DNA from: Candidatus Nitrotoga sp. HW29
GTDB lineage: Bacteria > Pseudomonadota > Gammaproteobacteria > Burkholderiales > Gallionellaceae
Assembly: GCF_924101635.2 (NCBI RefSeq)
Contig: NZ_CAKMAA020000028.1
Span: 1 to 58,126 of the forward strand
Length of the DNA stretch: 58,126 nt
Direction of reading: 5' to 3'
Shown: positions 37,323 to 46,863 of the stretch, one piece after another
Layout: the number at the start of each line of letters is the position of its first letter
How positions within the stretch are numbered: position 1 is the stretch's first letter
Translations under genes and position numbers: made by a program
The notes under the pieces: generated by a model
What the model saw: the letters and a program-made list of their open reading frames with translations, nothing else
Told to the model about the DNA's origin: nothing
The model's database searches: none

Positions 37323-37685
37323 ATGTCCACCTTCGCACATTTCGTCACCGGGGCTGTCGCGGCAGCATTCGCTATTGCGGTCGTGGCCGGATGGCAGCAC
37401 TTTCACCCTGCACCGATGATGGCGAAGGTGGACATTATCGGTATTGTCACCTCGCAACAAAAAATCCTGGCGGCGCAAATGAAGCCAGTCATGGATCAGA
37501 AAGCGCAAGCCGAGATCATCGAGTCAGCCTCGCGCTTCGGCAAAAATCTTGATGTTGCACTGACGCAGGTGGCGAGCGAGTGCAAATGCACCATCATCAA
37601 TTCAGCCGCGATTATCAAAGATTCACCCAGCACCACCTACGATTACACCCAGCGTGTTCGGGAACTCACCTTGAGTGACAAGTAA
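37323..37685 (+). CDS. trbI: Type F conjugation protein TrbI
   Basis: A 120-residue inner membrane protein. After one N-terminal helix (FVTGAVAAAFAIAVVAGW) comes the TrbI pattern: VDIIGIVTSQQKILAAQM, then FGKNLDVALTQVASECKCTI and INSAAIIKD, TYDYTQRVREL. F TrbI affects pilus retraction/outgrowth. A longer frame in 37226-37552 is a shadow. It precedes the TraF-like gene by 3 bases; traW and traU, which would normally be near, are not here. Confidence 0.8.
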   Translation: MSTFAHFVTGAVAAAFAIAVVAGWQHFHPAPMMAKVDIIGIVTSQQKILAAQMKPVMDQKAQAEIIESASRFGKNLDVALTQVASECKCTIINSAAIIKDSPSTTYDYTQRVRELTLSDK

Positions 37686-37688
37686 ACC

Positions 37689-38510
37689 ATGCGCGCTGTG
37701 ACAAATCTTGTTCTCGTCCTGACGACCGTACTGCTGCCCACAGCATCCTCGGCGTTGGAGGGGCGAGATTACCTGCCAGGCATGGAATACTCGTCAGTAT
37801 GGTCGTGCCATGGCCAAGAGAAATTCAACTGGTATTGTGAAGAAAAAGCCCGGTCATCCCAGAAGCCCAAAGAATCCGACAAGCAGACACAATCAGAAAA
37901 GTCCAAGGAGGAGATGGCTGTCGAGGAGCTGGAGAAGATACGCAAAGACCTTGATGCCAAACGTGCGCTCGCGGTGGTACATCCAACACCTGGCAATATT
38001 AAAGCGTACATGGCGGCGCAGAAGGTTGAAATTGACCGCGCCAGCTTCTTCGCCGATGTCTGGCGCAGAGTGCTGTGGCAAAACGCCGAGCTGAACTATG
38101 AGCTTAAAAATCCAATGAACAACTCCGCCATCAAGGTGGCGGCACGGGAGCGCAAGGTCAAGGAAACCAGAACCATGACCGATTTGGCCCGGGAGTGGGG
38201 GATATTTTTCTTCTTCCGTGGTGACTGTACTTATTGCAAGCACATGGTGCCAACACTGCAATGGATCACCCGGCAATACGACATGACGATCCTGCCTATC
38301 AGCCTGGACGGGGCAACCATTGAGGGATTGCCACCTTCAGTCAAAGACAACGGGCTATCCACCAAACTGGGGGTAGAGGCTGTTCCGCTCTTTGTTCTCG
38401 GCAATGTTAAAACTCACAAAATGGTGATACTTGGTGCTGGTGTGCTGTCGTTACAGGATTTTGTGGAGCGGATTTACGTGCTGACACAGACCACACCGGG
38501 CGATCTCTAA
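37689..38510 (+). CDS. traF: Conjugal pilus assembly protein TraF (thioredoxin-like)
   Basis: A 273-residue periplasmic protein: signal peptide LVLVLTTVLLPTASSALEG, then the TraF start GMEYSSVWSCHGQEKFNWYC, a Lys/Glu-rich helical linker (residues 50-95), and a thioredoxin fold from about 160 with FFFFRGDCTYCKHMVPTLQW. The CxxC pair (CTYC) is present, so it may act as an oxidoreductase together with the operon's DsbC. GVEAVPLFVLG is the cis-Pro loop. Confidence 0.9.
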   Translation: MRAVTNLVLVLTTVLLPTASSALEGRDYLPGMEYSSVWSCHGQEKFNWYCEEKARSSQKPKESDKQTQSEKSKEEMAVEELEKIRKDLDAKRALAVVHPTPGNIKAYMAAQKVEIDRASFFADVWRRVLWQNAELNYELKNPMNNSAIKVAARERKVKETRTMTDLAREWGIFFFFRGDCTYCKHMVPTLQWITRQYDMTILPISLDGATIEGLPPSVKDNGLSTKLGVEAVPLFVLGNVKTHKMVILGAGVLSLQDFVERIYVLTQTTPGDL

Positions 38511-38522
38511 GAAGGATACAGC

Positions 38523-39947
38523 ATGCGCTACCGCAAATTATTCATCTCGGTTCTTGCCGCGACCTATCTCATTGCAGCGCCAGCAAACGCCAACGTGGGG
38601 ACGGGAATGCAAAACTGGTTCGACAGTATGGGCGGGTACACCAATGCGACACCCCCATCGTCCTACAAGGGGCAAACCATGAATGGATACTCTGCCGGTG
38701 GTTTCTACGCCAGAACGCCGGTGAGAACCTATCAACTGGCACAAATCAGCCCACCGTCTCTCGACATCGGCTGCGGGGGTATTGATCTGCACGCGGGCTC
38801 ATTCTCTTTCATCAATAAAGCCGCGATAACCGCATTGTTCCAAAACATTGGTACCTCCATCAGCTATGCATTTCTGCTGGCCATCAAATCCTCCATGCCG
38901 GAAATGGCAAGCCTGTTCGAGTATTTGCAGGATGTCGCCAACAAGGTGAATGGGATGAACGTCAATGCCTGCAAAATGACAGAAGGCATTCCTTTTGTGC
39001 AAGGCGCTGACTTGTCAAAAAACATGTCGGCAATGTTCAGCCATGTAGCAGGGTCAACCTCGAACATGTTCCCGGATTCGTTTGATTCATGGAAACAAAC
39101 CAAGACCGATGCGACTGCCGCCGAAGCAGCAAAAGCCGCAGCGGCCGCCAGTGACCCCACCAAGGCGAATTACTTCAAACCAGGCAATGTGGTCTGGAAA
39201 GCCCTGCAAAATGTAAGCGGTATCGACGATGAAGACAAACGGCTCATCATGAGCATTACAGGTACGATCATCATTACACCGGCTGTACCCGGTGGTACCA
39301 ATGGCGGTAGTCAGCCAACATGGCATTACACACAGCCCACCAGTATTCGCGTGGAAGATTTTATTGGGGACGACCCGTCAACCGCTTCCACCGGGGTAGA
39401 TGTTTTTGTGTGCGACACCACAACGGATTGTCTCAATCCAACCGTCCCCGCGATCAAGGTCTCCATCACGCCATTTGTAAAAAAGGTCAGCACATCCATC
39501 GACGCGCTGCGCACCGGCATCACGACCCGCGCTACGCAAAACATCAATGACTTCAGAATTGTGGATGCTTCATCGGTGCCGGTGTGGAAGCTGATCACTA
39601 CCGCCACAGCGACCAATCAGCCGCAGATAGTCGACTTGTACAAACGTCTGATCGCTGTCGATATCGCCTATTCCTATTTCAACGGACTCATCAGGATGGC
39701 CAGCCAATCGCTTGCCAACGCTGAAAGCGGCGCTGTCCCACCGGATGTCCAGACGGCGATTGCTCAATTGCACACAAGGTTAAGCAATCTGTCGGCACTC
39801 GTGCAAACCATGCGCATCGCTGAATACAATAAAACATCTGGCGAGGCCAACCTGCAAAGACAGATACAACTGATGCACCAGGCAATGGTTGCCGGCATCC
39901 CGGCACAAGCATTCACTTCGATGACCGTCTTTGGGAGTGAGCGGTGA
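38523..39947 (+). CDS. traH: Conjugal transfer protein TraH
   Basis: A 474-residue exported pilus assembly protein. Signal peptide LFISVLAATYLIAAPANA; the mature start GMQNWFDSMGGYTNATPPSS and the segment SPPSLDIGCGGIDLHAGSFS, FINKAAITALFQNIGT are family landmarks. C-terminal helices are coiled-coil prone. In F it works with TraF, TraU, TraW and TrbB on pilus extension. Its stop overlaps the traG start by 4 bases. Confidence 0.93.
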   Translation: MRYRKLFISVLAATYLIAAPANANVGTGMQNWFDSMGGYTNATPPSSYKGQTMNGYSAGGFYARTPVRTYQLAQISPPSLDIGCGGIDLHAGSFSFINKAAITALFQNIGTSISYAFLLAIKSSMPEMASLFEYLQDVANKVNGMNVNACKMTEGIPFVQGADLSKNMSAMFSHVAGSTSNMFPDSFDSWKQTKTDATAAEAAKAAAAASDPTKANYFKPGNVVWKALQNVSGIDDEDKRLIMSITGTIIITPAVPGGTNGGSQPTWHYTQPTSIRVEDFIGDDPSTASTGVDVFVCDTTTDCLNPTVPAIKVSITPFVKKVSTSIDALRTGITTRATQNINDFRIVDASSVPVWKLITTATATNQPQIVDLYKRLIAVDIAYSYFNGLIRMASQSLANAESGAVPPDVQTAIAQLHTRLSNLSALVQTMRIAEYNKTSGEANLQRQIQLMHQAMVAGIPAQAFTSMTVFGSER

Positions 39948-42900
39948 TATTTGAAGTTTTTTCATATTGGAATATCAGAGAGCTGGAACTGGTTTTCAAC
40001 GCAGTGGCCGCAATTGTGGGTAGCGGCGATTATCTTGGCCTGCTGAGAACGCTCGCGCTGGTCGGGATGCTCGCAATGGCCATGGCTGTGCTTGCCGGAT
40101 TTAGTCAGCTGCCGGATTTTGGGCGCTGGGTCATCATGCTTGCCCTGTTCAACGCCATGTTGCTGGTTCCGAAGGTCAACGTGGTGATAACCGACCGAAC
40201 CGGCACTCAGCCATCGGTTACCGTTGCCAACGTGCCTATTGGCCTCGCCGCTTTTGCGCACTCGATCAGTCACATCGGCGACTGGCTGACACGTTCATTC
40301 GAGACGACTTTTTCGCTGCCCGGAGATATTCAGTTCCGCACCAACGGCACACTTTTTGGCCATCGTGTGCAGCAGGAGGTGTTGCACACCAAGTTCGACA
40401 ACTCGATCCTGACCGGCAATCTGCTGGAGTTCTACCGCGAATGCGTCATACCGGAATACTCGACCGGGTTTGTCGTCGCATCAGACCTGGCAAAATCGAA
40501 CGACATCTGGACATACCTCAGCGGCAAGACCAATCCGGGCAGGCTCGTCACAATCCGCACTATTCCCGGCGTGCCGGTTCCAACTGCCACAGACGCTTAT
40601 GGGTGCGATGTCGCCTATACCTATCTGACCGCGCAAATTGTTGCAGTCAACACCCAGCAGATGAATACGCTGGGCAGACGGCTTTATCCGGGACTACCGA
40701 CAGCCGCAGCCAATGCGGCAGTTCAGGGGGCGATCCAGACATCAACCAACTACATGCTAGGCGTTTCCACAACGGCTCTGAATGCGACCAAACAAGCCGC
40801 CATGAGCAACTTCATGATTGATGCGCAGTACATGCTGCCAGCGCAACTCGGTGATGCCGCATCCGCTTCAGCCAATCTCGGTCAGGCGCAAGCCATACGC
40901 TCCACCTCCGAGAGCTACAAGATGATGGCAAAGATGGCAGAAAGCACCATGCCTAAAGTCAAGAATATCGTTGAGATCGTGCAGTATTCGGTTTTCCCGA
41001 TCATCCTGTTGCTGGTATTGCTGGCCGGACATAAAGGCGGGCTGGTGTTGAAGGCTTATGTGATGAGCCTCGTGTGGGTGCAATTGTGGCCACCGCTGTA
41101 TGCCGTCATGCATCTTGTGATGACGATGCACGCCCAAGACCTGGCTGCAATGACCGGCGGACTTGGTTTGTCCATGTCGCAATACAGCCTGGTGAACAAT
41201 GCCTACATCAGCGATGAAGCCATTGCGGGCATGATCTCGGCGATCGCAATACCCGCCATCGCGGCGGCAATCGTGAAGGGCGGGGACGTGGGTGCACAGG
41301 CGATTGCCGGGATGGTATCGCCTGCGCGCGAATCGGAAAGAATTGCCTCCGGTATGTCCTCAGGGAATTTGCAAATGGGCAACGCCTCACTGGGCAATCA
41401 GTCGTTCGATACGATGAGCGGACTGCAACACAACACCCGGCCCACGATACGACAAGGTGGATTCGAGAGCACCGCACAGGATGGCGTGAAGCGGTTTACG
41501 GGTACAGACGCGAACGGTAATGCAATGCAGATCAATGATGCGTCTGGCGCGGTACATACCCTGCCGACAAAGATCAACCTTGGCAGCAAAGCGTCAGGCG
41601 CACTGCAAACTGCCTCCGAAAACTCGGAAAGAACCGCCTTCACCGAATCTGTCGCAGCGCGGGAGGCAATGACCTCGGCGCTAAGTCAAACAGCCTCGTT
41701 CGAGAAAGGTCACGGAAAGAGTGCAGCTGCCGGACAACAGGACATGACCAGCTCACAAGCGTCATTCCTTCAGTCTTATAACGAGGCCCAGAAAATCGCC
41801 CATAACTACGCATCAGGGCACGGCTTATCCCAAAAGCAAGAGGCAGAGTTGCTCGCATCAGCAGGCGCAGAGGCAAGCGGCGGGATCAACATCCTTGGCA
41901 ACGGAGCAACCGTAAGCACGGGGGCGACAGCCAAGGGCAAGAGCAGCGCTGGAACGACGCAAATGCAAAATGTCGCGCACCAGCTCGCCCAGGACAAAGG
42001 ATTCACGAATGCCATTTCGACCATGCGGAACGCCGCTCATCAAGACACATTCACTCAAGGCGAAGAGAAAACGGCAAAAGCTGCACAGGGGATCAGAAGC
42101 AGCTTCGATCAAGCAAAGTCCCACGATGAATCAGCCCAAGCCGCCCATGAAAAATCACTCACCTTCAAAGAGGCGGCTTCGCGCACCAAAGAGATGGCTG
42201 GCAGTTTCGATGCAAACTATACCAATGAATTCGTGGGGTGGATGCAAACGCAATCCGACCGTACCGGGCATCGCTACACAGTGGATGATGTCACCGATAT
42301 GGCACTGCATGATAAAGGCGTGCTGGAGCAATACGCGGATCGATTTGTGAGTGAGCAGCTTGTGCCCAAGATAGATCAGGCAATCGAAAAGCCGACAAAC
42401 AACGTGGCTGGGGGATACGAACAAAACAAAGCAGCCGTGCCGGGAACTGAGGCCATTAGCCATTCCCACAATCGGAACGATGCACGGGTAATGGGCGCAG
42501 CAAGAAGCGCAGGGGTTGACCCCAATACAGCACCAGTCAACCACGTTGCAGGACAGGTGCAGAGAATGACCGGACTGGCTAATGACAGAATCAAAGCGGG
42601 GCGGGGTGCCGTTACCGAAGAAGGCAAGCCTTTGGAGCAAGATGCAACCAAATTCACCGACCCAGCCCGGCAAAACAACATGAGTTTGGCAACGCAGAAT
42701 GCCACAGCCTCCGTCATGCCAGCGGGCACGATGTCACTACTAAAGAAAGCCGGGTTAGTCAGTGATGAGGCCGGTGTGGCGAAACCTGTTGCCGAAGGTT
42801 ACAAGGGTTCGACCACTGATGCCATTGTGGATACGGCACTTGATGTTGGGTTGACGGTTGGGGGAGGGGCAGCCGGTAGGTTTGTTGGAAGCACCGCTGG

Positions 42901-43294
42901 AAAAATTCTAGGGGAGTCCGCAGGTAAAGCCGCAGAAGGCAAAATCCTTGCCAATGCGGCAAAGGTAGAAGAGCGCGGCCTGGCAGCGGGTAAAATTGAG
43001 ACTCATGCAGCAGCGGACACAAGAAGAGCGGCTGAGCGAGAATCGGCCAGAAAGGCCGGAGTCAACCGCGAGGCCGAGGTAAATGCAACCCATGCTGTGG
43101 CGGGAACGGTAGTTGGCGCGGTCGCAACCAATCAAACCGTTAATCACTTAGGTCACGAAGGCCCGGTCATTCCTGCACAGCCCGCAATAGATGGCGTGCA
43201 ATCTGCAATAGAGACCGTCAAAGAAGGGGTAAGCAAAGCAAACGACATTGGCAATCAGATTGGAGATAAAGCGAAGCAGGTATTTAAGGATTAA
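39944..43294 (+). CDS. traG: Conjugal transfer protein TraG (mating-pair stabilisation)
   Basis: A 1116-residue protein. The N-terminal TraG domain has five or so membrane helices (LLRTLALVGMLAMAMAVLAG, LALFNAMLLVPKVNVV, VFPIILLLVLLAGHKGGLVL, AIAIPAIAAAIVKGG). From about residue 480 the chain is a long Ala/Ser/Gln-rich, coiled-coil-prone periplasmic region (SALSQTASFEKGHGKSAAAGQ). The C-terminus has glycine-rich helices (VGLTVGGGAAGRFVGSTAGK). In F this protein serves pilus assembly, mating stabilisation and, through its C-part, entry exclusion. It is the last transfer gene of this run. Confidence 0.93.
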   Translation: MIFEVFSYWNIRELELVFNAVAAIVGSGDYLGLLRTLALVGMLAMAMAVLAGFSQLPDFGRWVIMLALFNAMLLVPKVNVVITDRTGTQPSVTVANVPIGLAAFAHSISHIGDWLTRSFETTFSLPGDIQFRTNGTLFGHRVQQEVLHTKFDNSILTGNLLEFYRECVIPEYSTGFVVASDLAKSNDIWTYLSGKTNPGRLVTIRTIPGVPVPTATDAYGCDVAYTYLTAQIVAVNTQQMNTLGRRLYPGLPTAAANAAVQGAIQTSTNYMLGVSTTALNATKQAAMSNFMIDAQYMLPAQLGDAASASANLGQAQAIRSTSESYKMMAKMAESTMPKVKNIVEIVQYSVFPIILLLVLLAGHKGGLVLKAYVMSLVWVQLWPPLYAVMHLVMTMHAQDLAAMTGGLGLSMSQYSLVNNAYISDEAIAGMISAIAIPAIAAAIVKGGDVGAQAIAGMVSPARESERIASGMSSGNLQMGNASLGNQSFDTMSGLQHNTRPTIRQGGFESTAQDGVKRFTGTDANGNAMQINDASGAVHTLPTKINLGSKASGALQTASENSERTAFTESVAAREAMTSALSQTASFEKGHGKSAAAGQQDMTSSQASFLQSYNEAQKIAHNYASGHGLSQKQEAELLASAGAEASGGINILGNGATVSTGATAKGKSSAGTTQMQNVAHQLAQDKGFTNAISTMRNAAHQDTFTQGEEKTAKAAQGIRSSFDQAKSHDESAQAAHEKSLTFKEAASRTKEMAGSFDANYTNEFVGWMQTQSDRTGHRYTVDDVTDMALHDKGVLEQYADRFVSEQLVPKIDQAIEKPTNNVAGGYEQNKAAVPGTEAISHSHNRNDARVMGAARSAGVDPNTAPVNHVAGQVQRMTGLANDRIKAGRGAVTEEGKPLEQDATKFTDPARQNNMSLATQNATASVMPAGTMSLLKKAGLVSDEAGVAKPVAEGYKGSTTDAIVDTALDVGLTVGGGAAGRFVGSTAGKILGESAGKAAEGKILANAAKVEERGLAAGKIETHAAADTRRAAERESARKAGVNREAEVNATHAVAGTVVGAVATNQTVNHLGHEGPVIPAQPAIDGVQSAIETVKEGVSKANDIGNQIGDKAKQVFKD

Positions 43295-43629
43295 AGTGTA
43301 TTAGCTCAGACTTTATCTGACACAGTTTGCCGAGCCTGTCAGAATTTTTGTGTGAAGAAAGTCATACGACGATAATGAGTTTCAATCGAAAGGACTCGTA
43401 TGACGATGACGAGGTTATTGACTTCTGCTGCTACCCCAAAATCTCAGCTTGCTTTGTTTTACGCTTCCCGATACCGGCCATTGGCAAAGTGGCATTAACG
43501 AACCAACTATTCGGCTTGCGCCAAACCAGTCGTTCACGGCTCTGTAAATCACCCCGTTTTAACAGCTCCTCGAATTCATCCGCCGGTAAACTACGTATTC
43601 TTAGGCCAGATAACAGGATATCAATTTCT
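43295..43629. other. Junction between transfer operon and cargo; possible IS relic
   Basis: The stretch TTTATCTGACACAGTTTG with CTGTCAGAATTTTTGTGTG resembles terminal sequence of IS256-type elements, and ATGACGATGACG at about 43399 starts a frame that stops after about 31 codons. On the other strand residues like FEELLKRGDLQSRERLVWRK can be read, but without start or family. I take it as decayed insertion sequence and boundary DNA. Confidence 0.3.
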
Positions 43630-43989
43630 TCATTTGGTATTGTCTGGCACGAACTTGAGCACATTGCCGTTGATGCAGTAACGCTTGTGGGTAGGCGGAG
43701 GCCCATCGTCAAAAACATGTCCCAAATGGATGCCGGAACTGGCGCTCCTCACCTCGACTCGCCGCATGCCGTGTGCGACATCGACATGCTCGGTGATCGC
43801 CCCCTTGACCGGATTGAAGAAGCTTGGCCAGCCAGTGCCGCTGTCGAACTTTGTGTCGCTTCGAAACAACGCCGCGCCGGTGACCGGGTCGACAAATGTG
43901 CCAGAACGTTTTTCATCGAGATGCGAGCCGGTGAAGGGGCGTTCGGTGCCGCTTTCAAACGCAATTTTCTTCTGTTCGGGCGTCAGCAA
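43630..43989 (-). CDS. msrB: Methionine-R-sulfoxide reductase domain (MsrB), apparently frameshifted off the upstream thioredoxin-like gene
   Basis: A 119-codon MsrB domain that reduces methionine-R-sulfoxide: [54 protein letters not shown] and [12 protein letters not shown] with the catalytic Cys. The two CxxC zinc pairs of many MsrBs are replaced ([12 protein letters not shown] and RSASSGIH), so it is the zinc-free form. The only start is TTG without a ribosome site, inside the 3' end of the thioredoxin-like gene. A one-base shift there would fuse the two domains. Confidence 0.8.
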   Translation of the reverse strand: MLTPEQKKIAFESGTERPFTGSHLDEKRSGTFVDPVTGAALFRSDTKFDSGTGWPSFFNPVKGAITEHVDVAHGMRRVEVRSASSGIHLGHVFDDGPPPTHKRYCINGNVLKFVPDNTK

Positions 43990-44410
43990 CTTGGTAGCCC
44001 AGCCATTTCCAGAAGCGCAACTGGTCGCCGCTGTAACCGGTAAACCGAGACACTTCGCGCCCCTTTTCGAAGAGAACGATGGTCGGCGTGGCGAACAGAA
44101 TTTTTCCCAGTTTCCAATCGGAGGGAGGGCTTGTGCTTAAGGTGCGGGTAACCACAATGTCGCCTTGCCAGTGACCGAGGACTTCCGACTCGAATTGCTT
44201 GCAATACGCGCAGTCGGCGGCTTCGAATACGATCAACTGGCGTTGAAAATTAAGCGCATTGGCATCCAAAGGCCGCTCCTTCGTGCCGTCTGGAATCCCC
44301 ACAGCTTGTGTGGTTGTGACGAACAACATAAACAAGAGAACTCTCTGAAGTGCCCGCCAAATAATAGTACCAATCCCGTCCACAGGAGCATCAAAGACCC
44401 ATTTATCCAT
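43955..44410 (-). CDS. Exported thioredoxin-like protein, N-terminal partner of MsrB
   Basis: A 151-residue protein with a hydrophobic export segment ([15 protein letters not shown]) and a thioredoxin fold: [20 protein letters not shown] (CxxC = CAYC), [38 protein letters not shown]. After FWKWLGYQV the frame drifts ([10 protein letters not shown]) and stops, while LTPEQKK of MsrB begins in the +1 frame exactly there. It should supply electrons to periplasmic MsrB. ATG at 44410 is chosen because GAGGT lies 8 bases upstream; earlier in-frame starts lack a ribosome site. Confidence 0.75.
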   Translation of the reverse strand: MDKWVFDAPVDGIGTIIWRALQRVLLFMLFVTTTQAVGIPDGTKERPLDANALNFQRQLIVFEAADCAYCKQFESEVLGHWQGDIVVTRTLSTSPPSDWKLGKILFATPTIVLFEKGREVSRFTGYSGDQLRFWKWLGYQVADARTEENCV

Positions 44411-44546
44411 AATCAGCACCTCGCCAAAATACGTTTTGATAAAGCCTCCGACACGCAACGGAACTTCAAGTTTCTCCATAGTGGTCGCGGTTCTACAAAT
44501 CACCCCGAGCCCATCAAACTTTTATCCTACATTGGCTTTGAATGGT

Positions 44547-45428
<882 letters not shown>

Positions 45429-45480
45429 CTATTTAAATGGATAAATGGCGTCATCGCAAATGACCCGGTATCGTAAAATG

Positions 45481-45505
45481 ATCAGCACGAGTGTCTCGTG
45501 CTGAT
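45481..45505. promoter_or_regulatory. Perfect inverted repeat between cld and the ECF sigma gene
   Basis: ATCAGCACGAG-tgt-CTCGTGCTGAT, 11-bp arms with a 3-base loop, in the 191-bp divergent region. No T-tract follows on either strand, so an operator or an RNA stem in the cld leader is more likely than a terminator. Confidence 0.55.
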
Positions 45506-45506
45506 A

Positions 45507-45535
45507 CATTCGGATTTGCCAGAAAAATAGTTACA
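45507..45535 (-). promoter_or_regulatory. Candidate ECF-sigma promoter for cld
   Basis: On the minus strand TGTAACT (45529-45535) is followed after 15 bases by CCGAATG (45507-45513). TGTAAC/GTAAC at -35 and CGAA or CGTC at -10 are typical ECF promoter elements. It would put cld under the neighbouring sigma factor, with a leader of about 140 bases that contains the inverted repeat. This is inferred from pattern only. Confidence 0.35.
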
Positions 45536-45556
45536 TAAATAATTCGCGTAACTCGG

Positions 45557-46096
45557 ATGACAGATAACAACGATAATTTTGCAGCGTTGATGAGGCAGTC
45601 CCTGGATGGAGACCAGCTGGCCTATGCTTCCTTGCTGATGGAAACCTCACGCTTCCTGCGTCCGTTCCTTGCGAAACGCCTCAGCTTCACTAACGATGTG
45701 GATGACTTGTTGCAGGAAACCCTGATTTCTATTCATAAGGCCCGCCATACTTACGACGGCAACCGCCCCTATAAGCCATGGGTATACGCCATCGCCAAAT
45801 TCCGTTTGCAGGATTATTTGCGGGTGCATTATTCCGACCAACTGCGGCATGCCGTTGATTTCGACGAACTGGAAGAGAGCTTGTCTGGGCATGTAACCGA
45901 AACCGCTATTAGCTACGAATCCATCAGCGGGGAAATCCAAAAACTTCCAGAAAAGCAGGTGACCATCCTGCGGCTGTTGCATCAGGAGGGCTACACCGCC
46001 AAAGAGGTGGCGAAAAAGCTGGGTATGAATGAGTCTGCGGTAAAAGTCGCGGCGCATCGCGCCTACAAGGTATTGAGAGATAAACTGGAAAGATAA
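45557..46096 (+). CDS. sigF: ECF RNA polymerase sigma factor (SigF type)
   Basis: A 179-residue sigma factor. Region 2: RPFLAKRLSFTNDVDDLLQE, TLISIHKARHTYDGNRPYKP, WVYAIAKFRLQDYLR; region 4: LPEKQVTILRLLHQEGYTAK, EVAKKLGMNESAVKVAAHRA. The following overlapping gene encodes a DUF1109 membrane protein, the known partner (NrsF) in the SigF systems of Caulobacter and of Azospira, where the Azospira pair responds to hypochlorite. No clear ribosome site is seen. Confidence 0.9.
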   Translation: MTDNNDNFAALMRQSLDGDQLAYASLLMETSRFLRPFLAKRLSFTNDVDDLLQETLISIHKARHTYDGNRPYKPWVYAIAKFRLQDYLRVHYSDQLRHAVDFDELEESLSGHVTETAISYESISGEIQKLPEKQVTILRLLHQEGYTAKEVAKKLGMNESAVKVAAHRAYKVLRDKLER

Positions 46097-46731
46097 TGGA
46101 AAACATCGACGATCTTATCAACAGATTGGCACAGGATACGGCGGCAGTGAAGCCTGCCCCGCACCCTTACATGCTAAGCCTCAAATGGATGGGATGGGCG
46201 GCGACCTATCTTCTCCTGTCGCTCGTGCTTTCCGGCCTGCGCCCAGACCTGATGTTAAAACTGCATCAGCCATGGTTTGTCGCTGAAATCGCAGTGCTTG
46301 CCGGCATTTTCATCGCCACCTCGGTCAGTGCCGCGCTGCTTGCTTTTCCCGATCTGCACCAGATGCGTCGGCTTGCGTTTACACCGGTTGTTATGTTTGC
46401 GCTATTTGTTCTGGTGATGTTTCTCGCATGGCAGGCTGATAATCCGCCAGCTCCGCTACCTGTACATAGTTTTGAGTGCACCATCGGCATCACACTTATG
46501 TCGCTTTTGCCCGCAGCTTGGACATTTTTCGAGATGCGCAAATTTGCCAGTACGCATTATCACTGTGCGGGCAGCATCGCGCTGCTTTCCGCCTTCAGTG
46601 TCGGAGCATTGTGGTTGAGGCTGCACGAGGTAAATGATTCGATCATGCACGTTGTCGGGTGGCACTATCTGCCCATGATAGTTTTCGGTATCGCTGGCTT
46701 GTGGCTGGGAAAGCGCATGTTAAAGTGGTAA
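46096..46731 (+). CDS. nrsF: DUF1109 membrane anti-sigma factor (NrsF type)
   Basis: A 211-residue protein with six membrane helices (WAATYLLLSLVLSGL, EIAVLAGIFIATSVSAALLA, RLAFTPVVMFALFVLVMFLA, FECTIGITLMSLLPAAWTFF, AGSIALLSAFSVGALWLRLH, YLPMIVFGIAGLWLGKRM). The short N-terminal tail (IDDLINRLAQDTAAVKP) is the DUF1109 sigma-binding type. Periplasmic cysteine (FECT) is a candidate oxidant sensor. Its start overlaps the sigma stop (TAATG), as is usual for sigma/anti-sigma pairs. Confidence 0.88.
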   Translation: MENIDDLINRLAQDTAAVKPAPHPYMLSLKWMGWAATYLLLSLVLSGLRPDLMLKLHQPWFVAEIAVLAGIFIATSVSAALLAFPDLHQMRRLAFTPVVMFALFVLVMFLAWQADNPPAPLPVHSFECTIGITLMSLLPAAWTFFEMRKFASTHYHCAGSIALLSAFSVGALWLRLHEVNDSIMHVVGWHYLPMIVFGIAGLWLGKRMLKW

Positions 46732-46863
46732 ATATATGGTTGCCCCGTTTTATCTATAAATGTCCTCAGGTTCGTGTTGGCTGAGATGTAAGGCGCGCAT
46801 TACCGATTGGGTAGGTTTATTTTCGAGCAAATTGGAAGACAGGCGCGAAGTTCCGCAGTTGGC

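Noticed and set aside
37226-37552. Frame of 108 codons overlapping traC and trbI
   Set aside because: trbI in another frame has the family pattern and membrane anchor; this one is arginine/histidine-rich shadow coding.
43327-44043. Plus-strand frame of 238 codons across msrB
   Set aside because: It is the complement of MsrB and thioredoxin-like coding sequence and reads as low-information protein.
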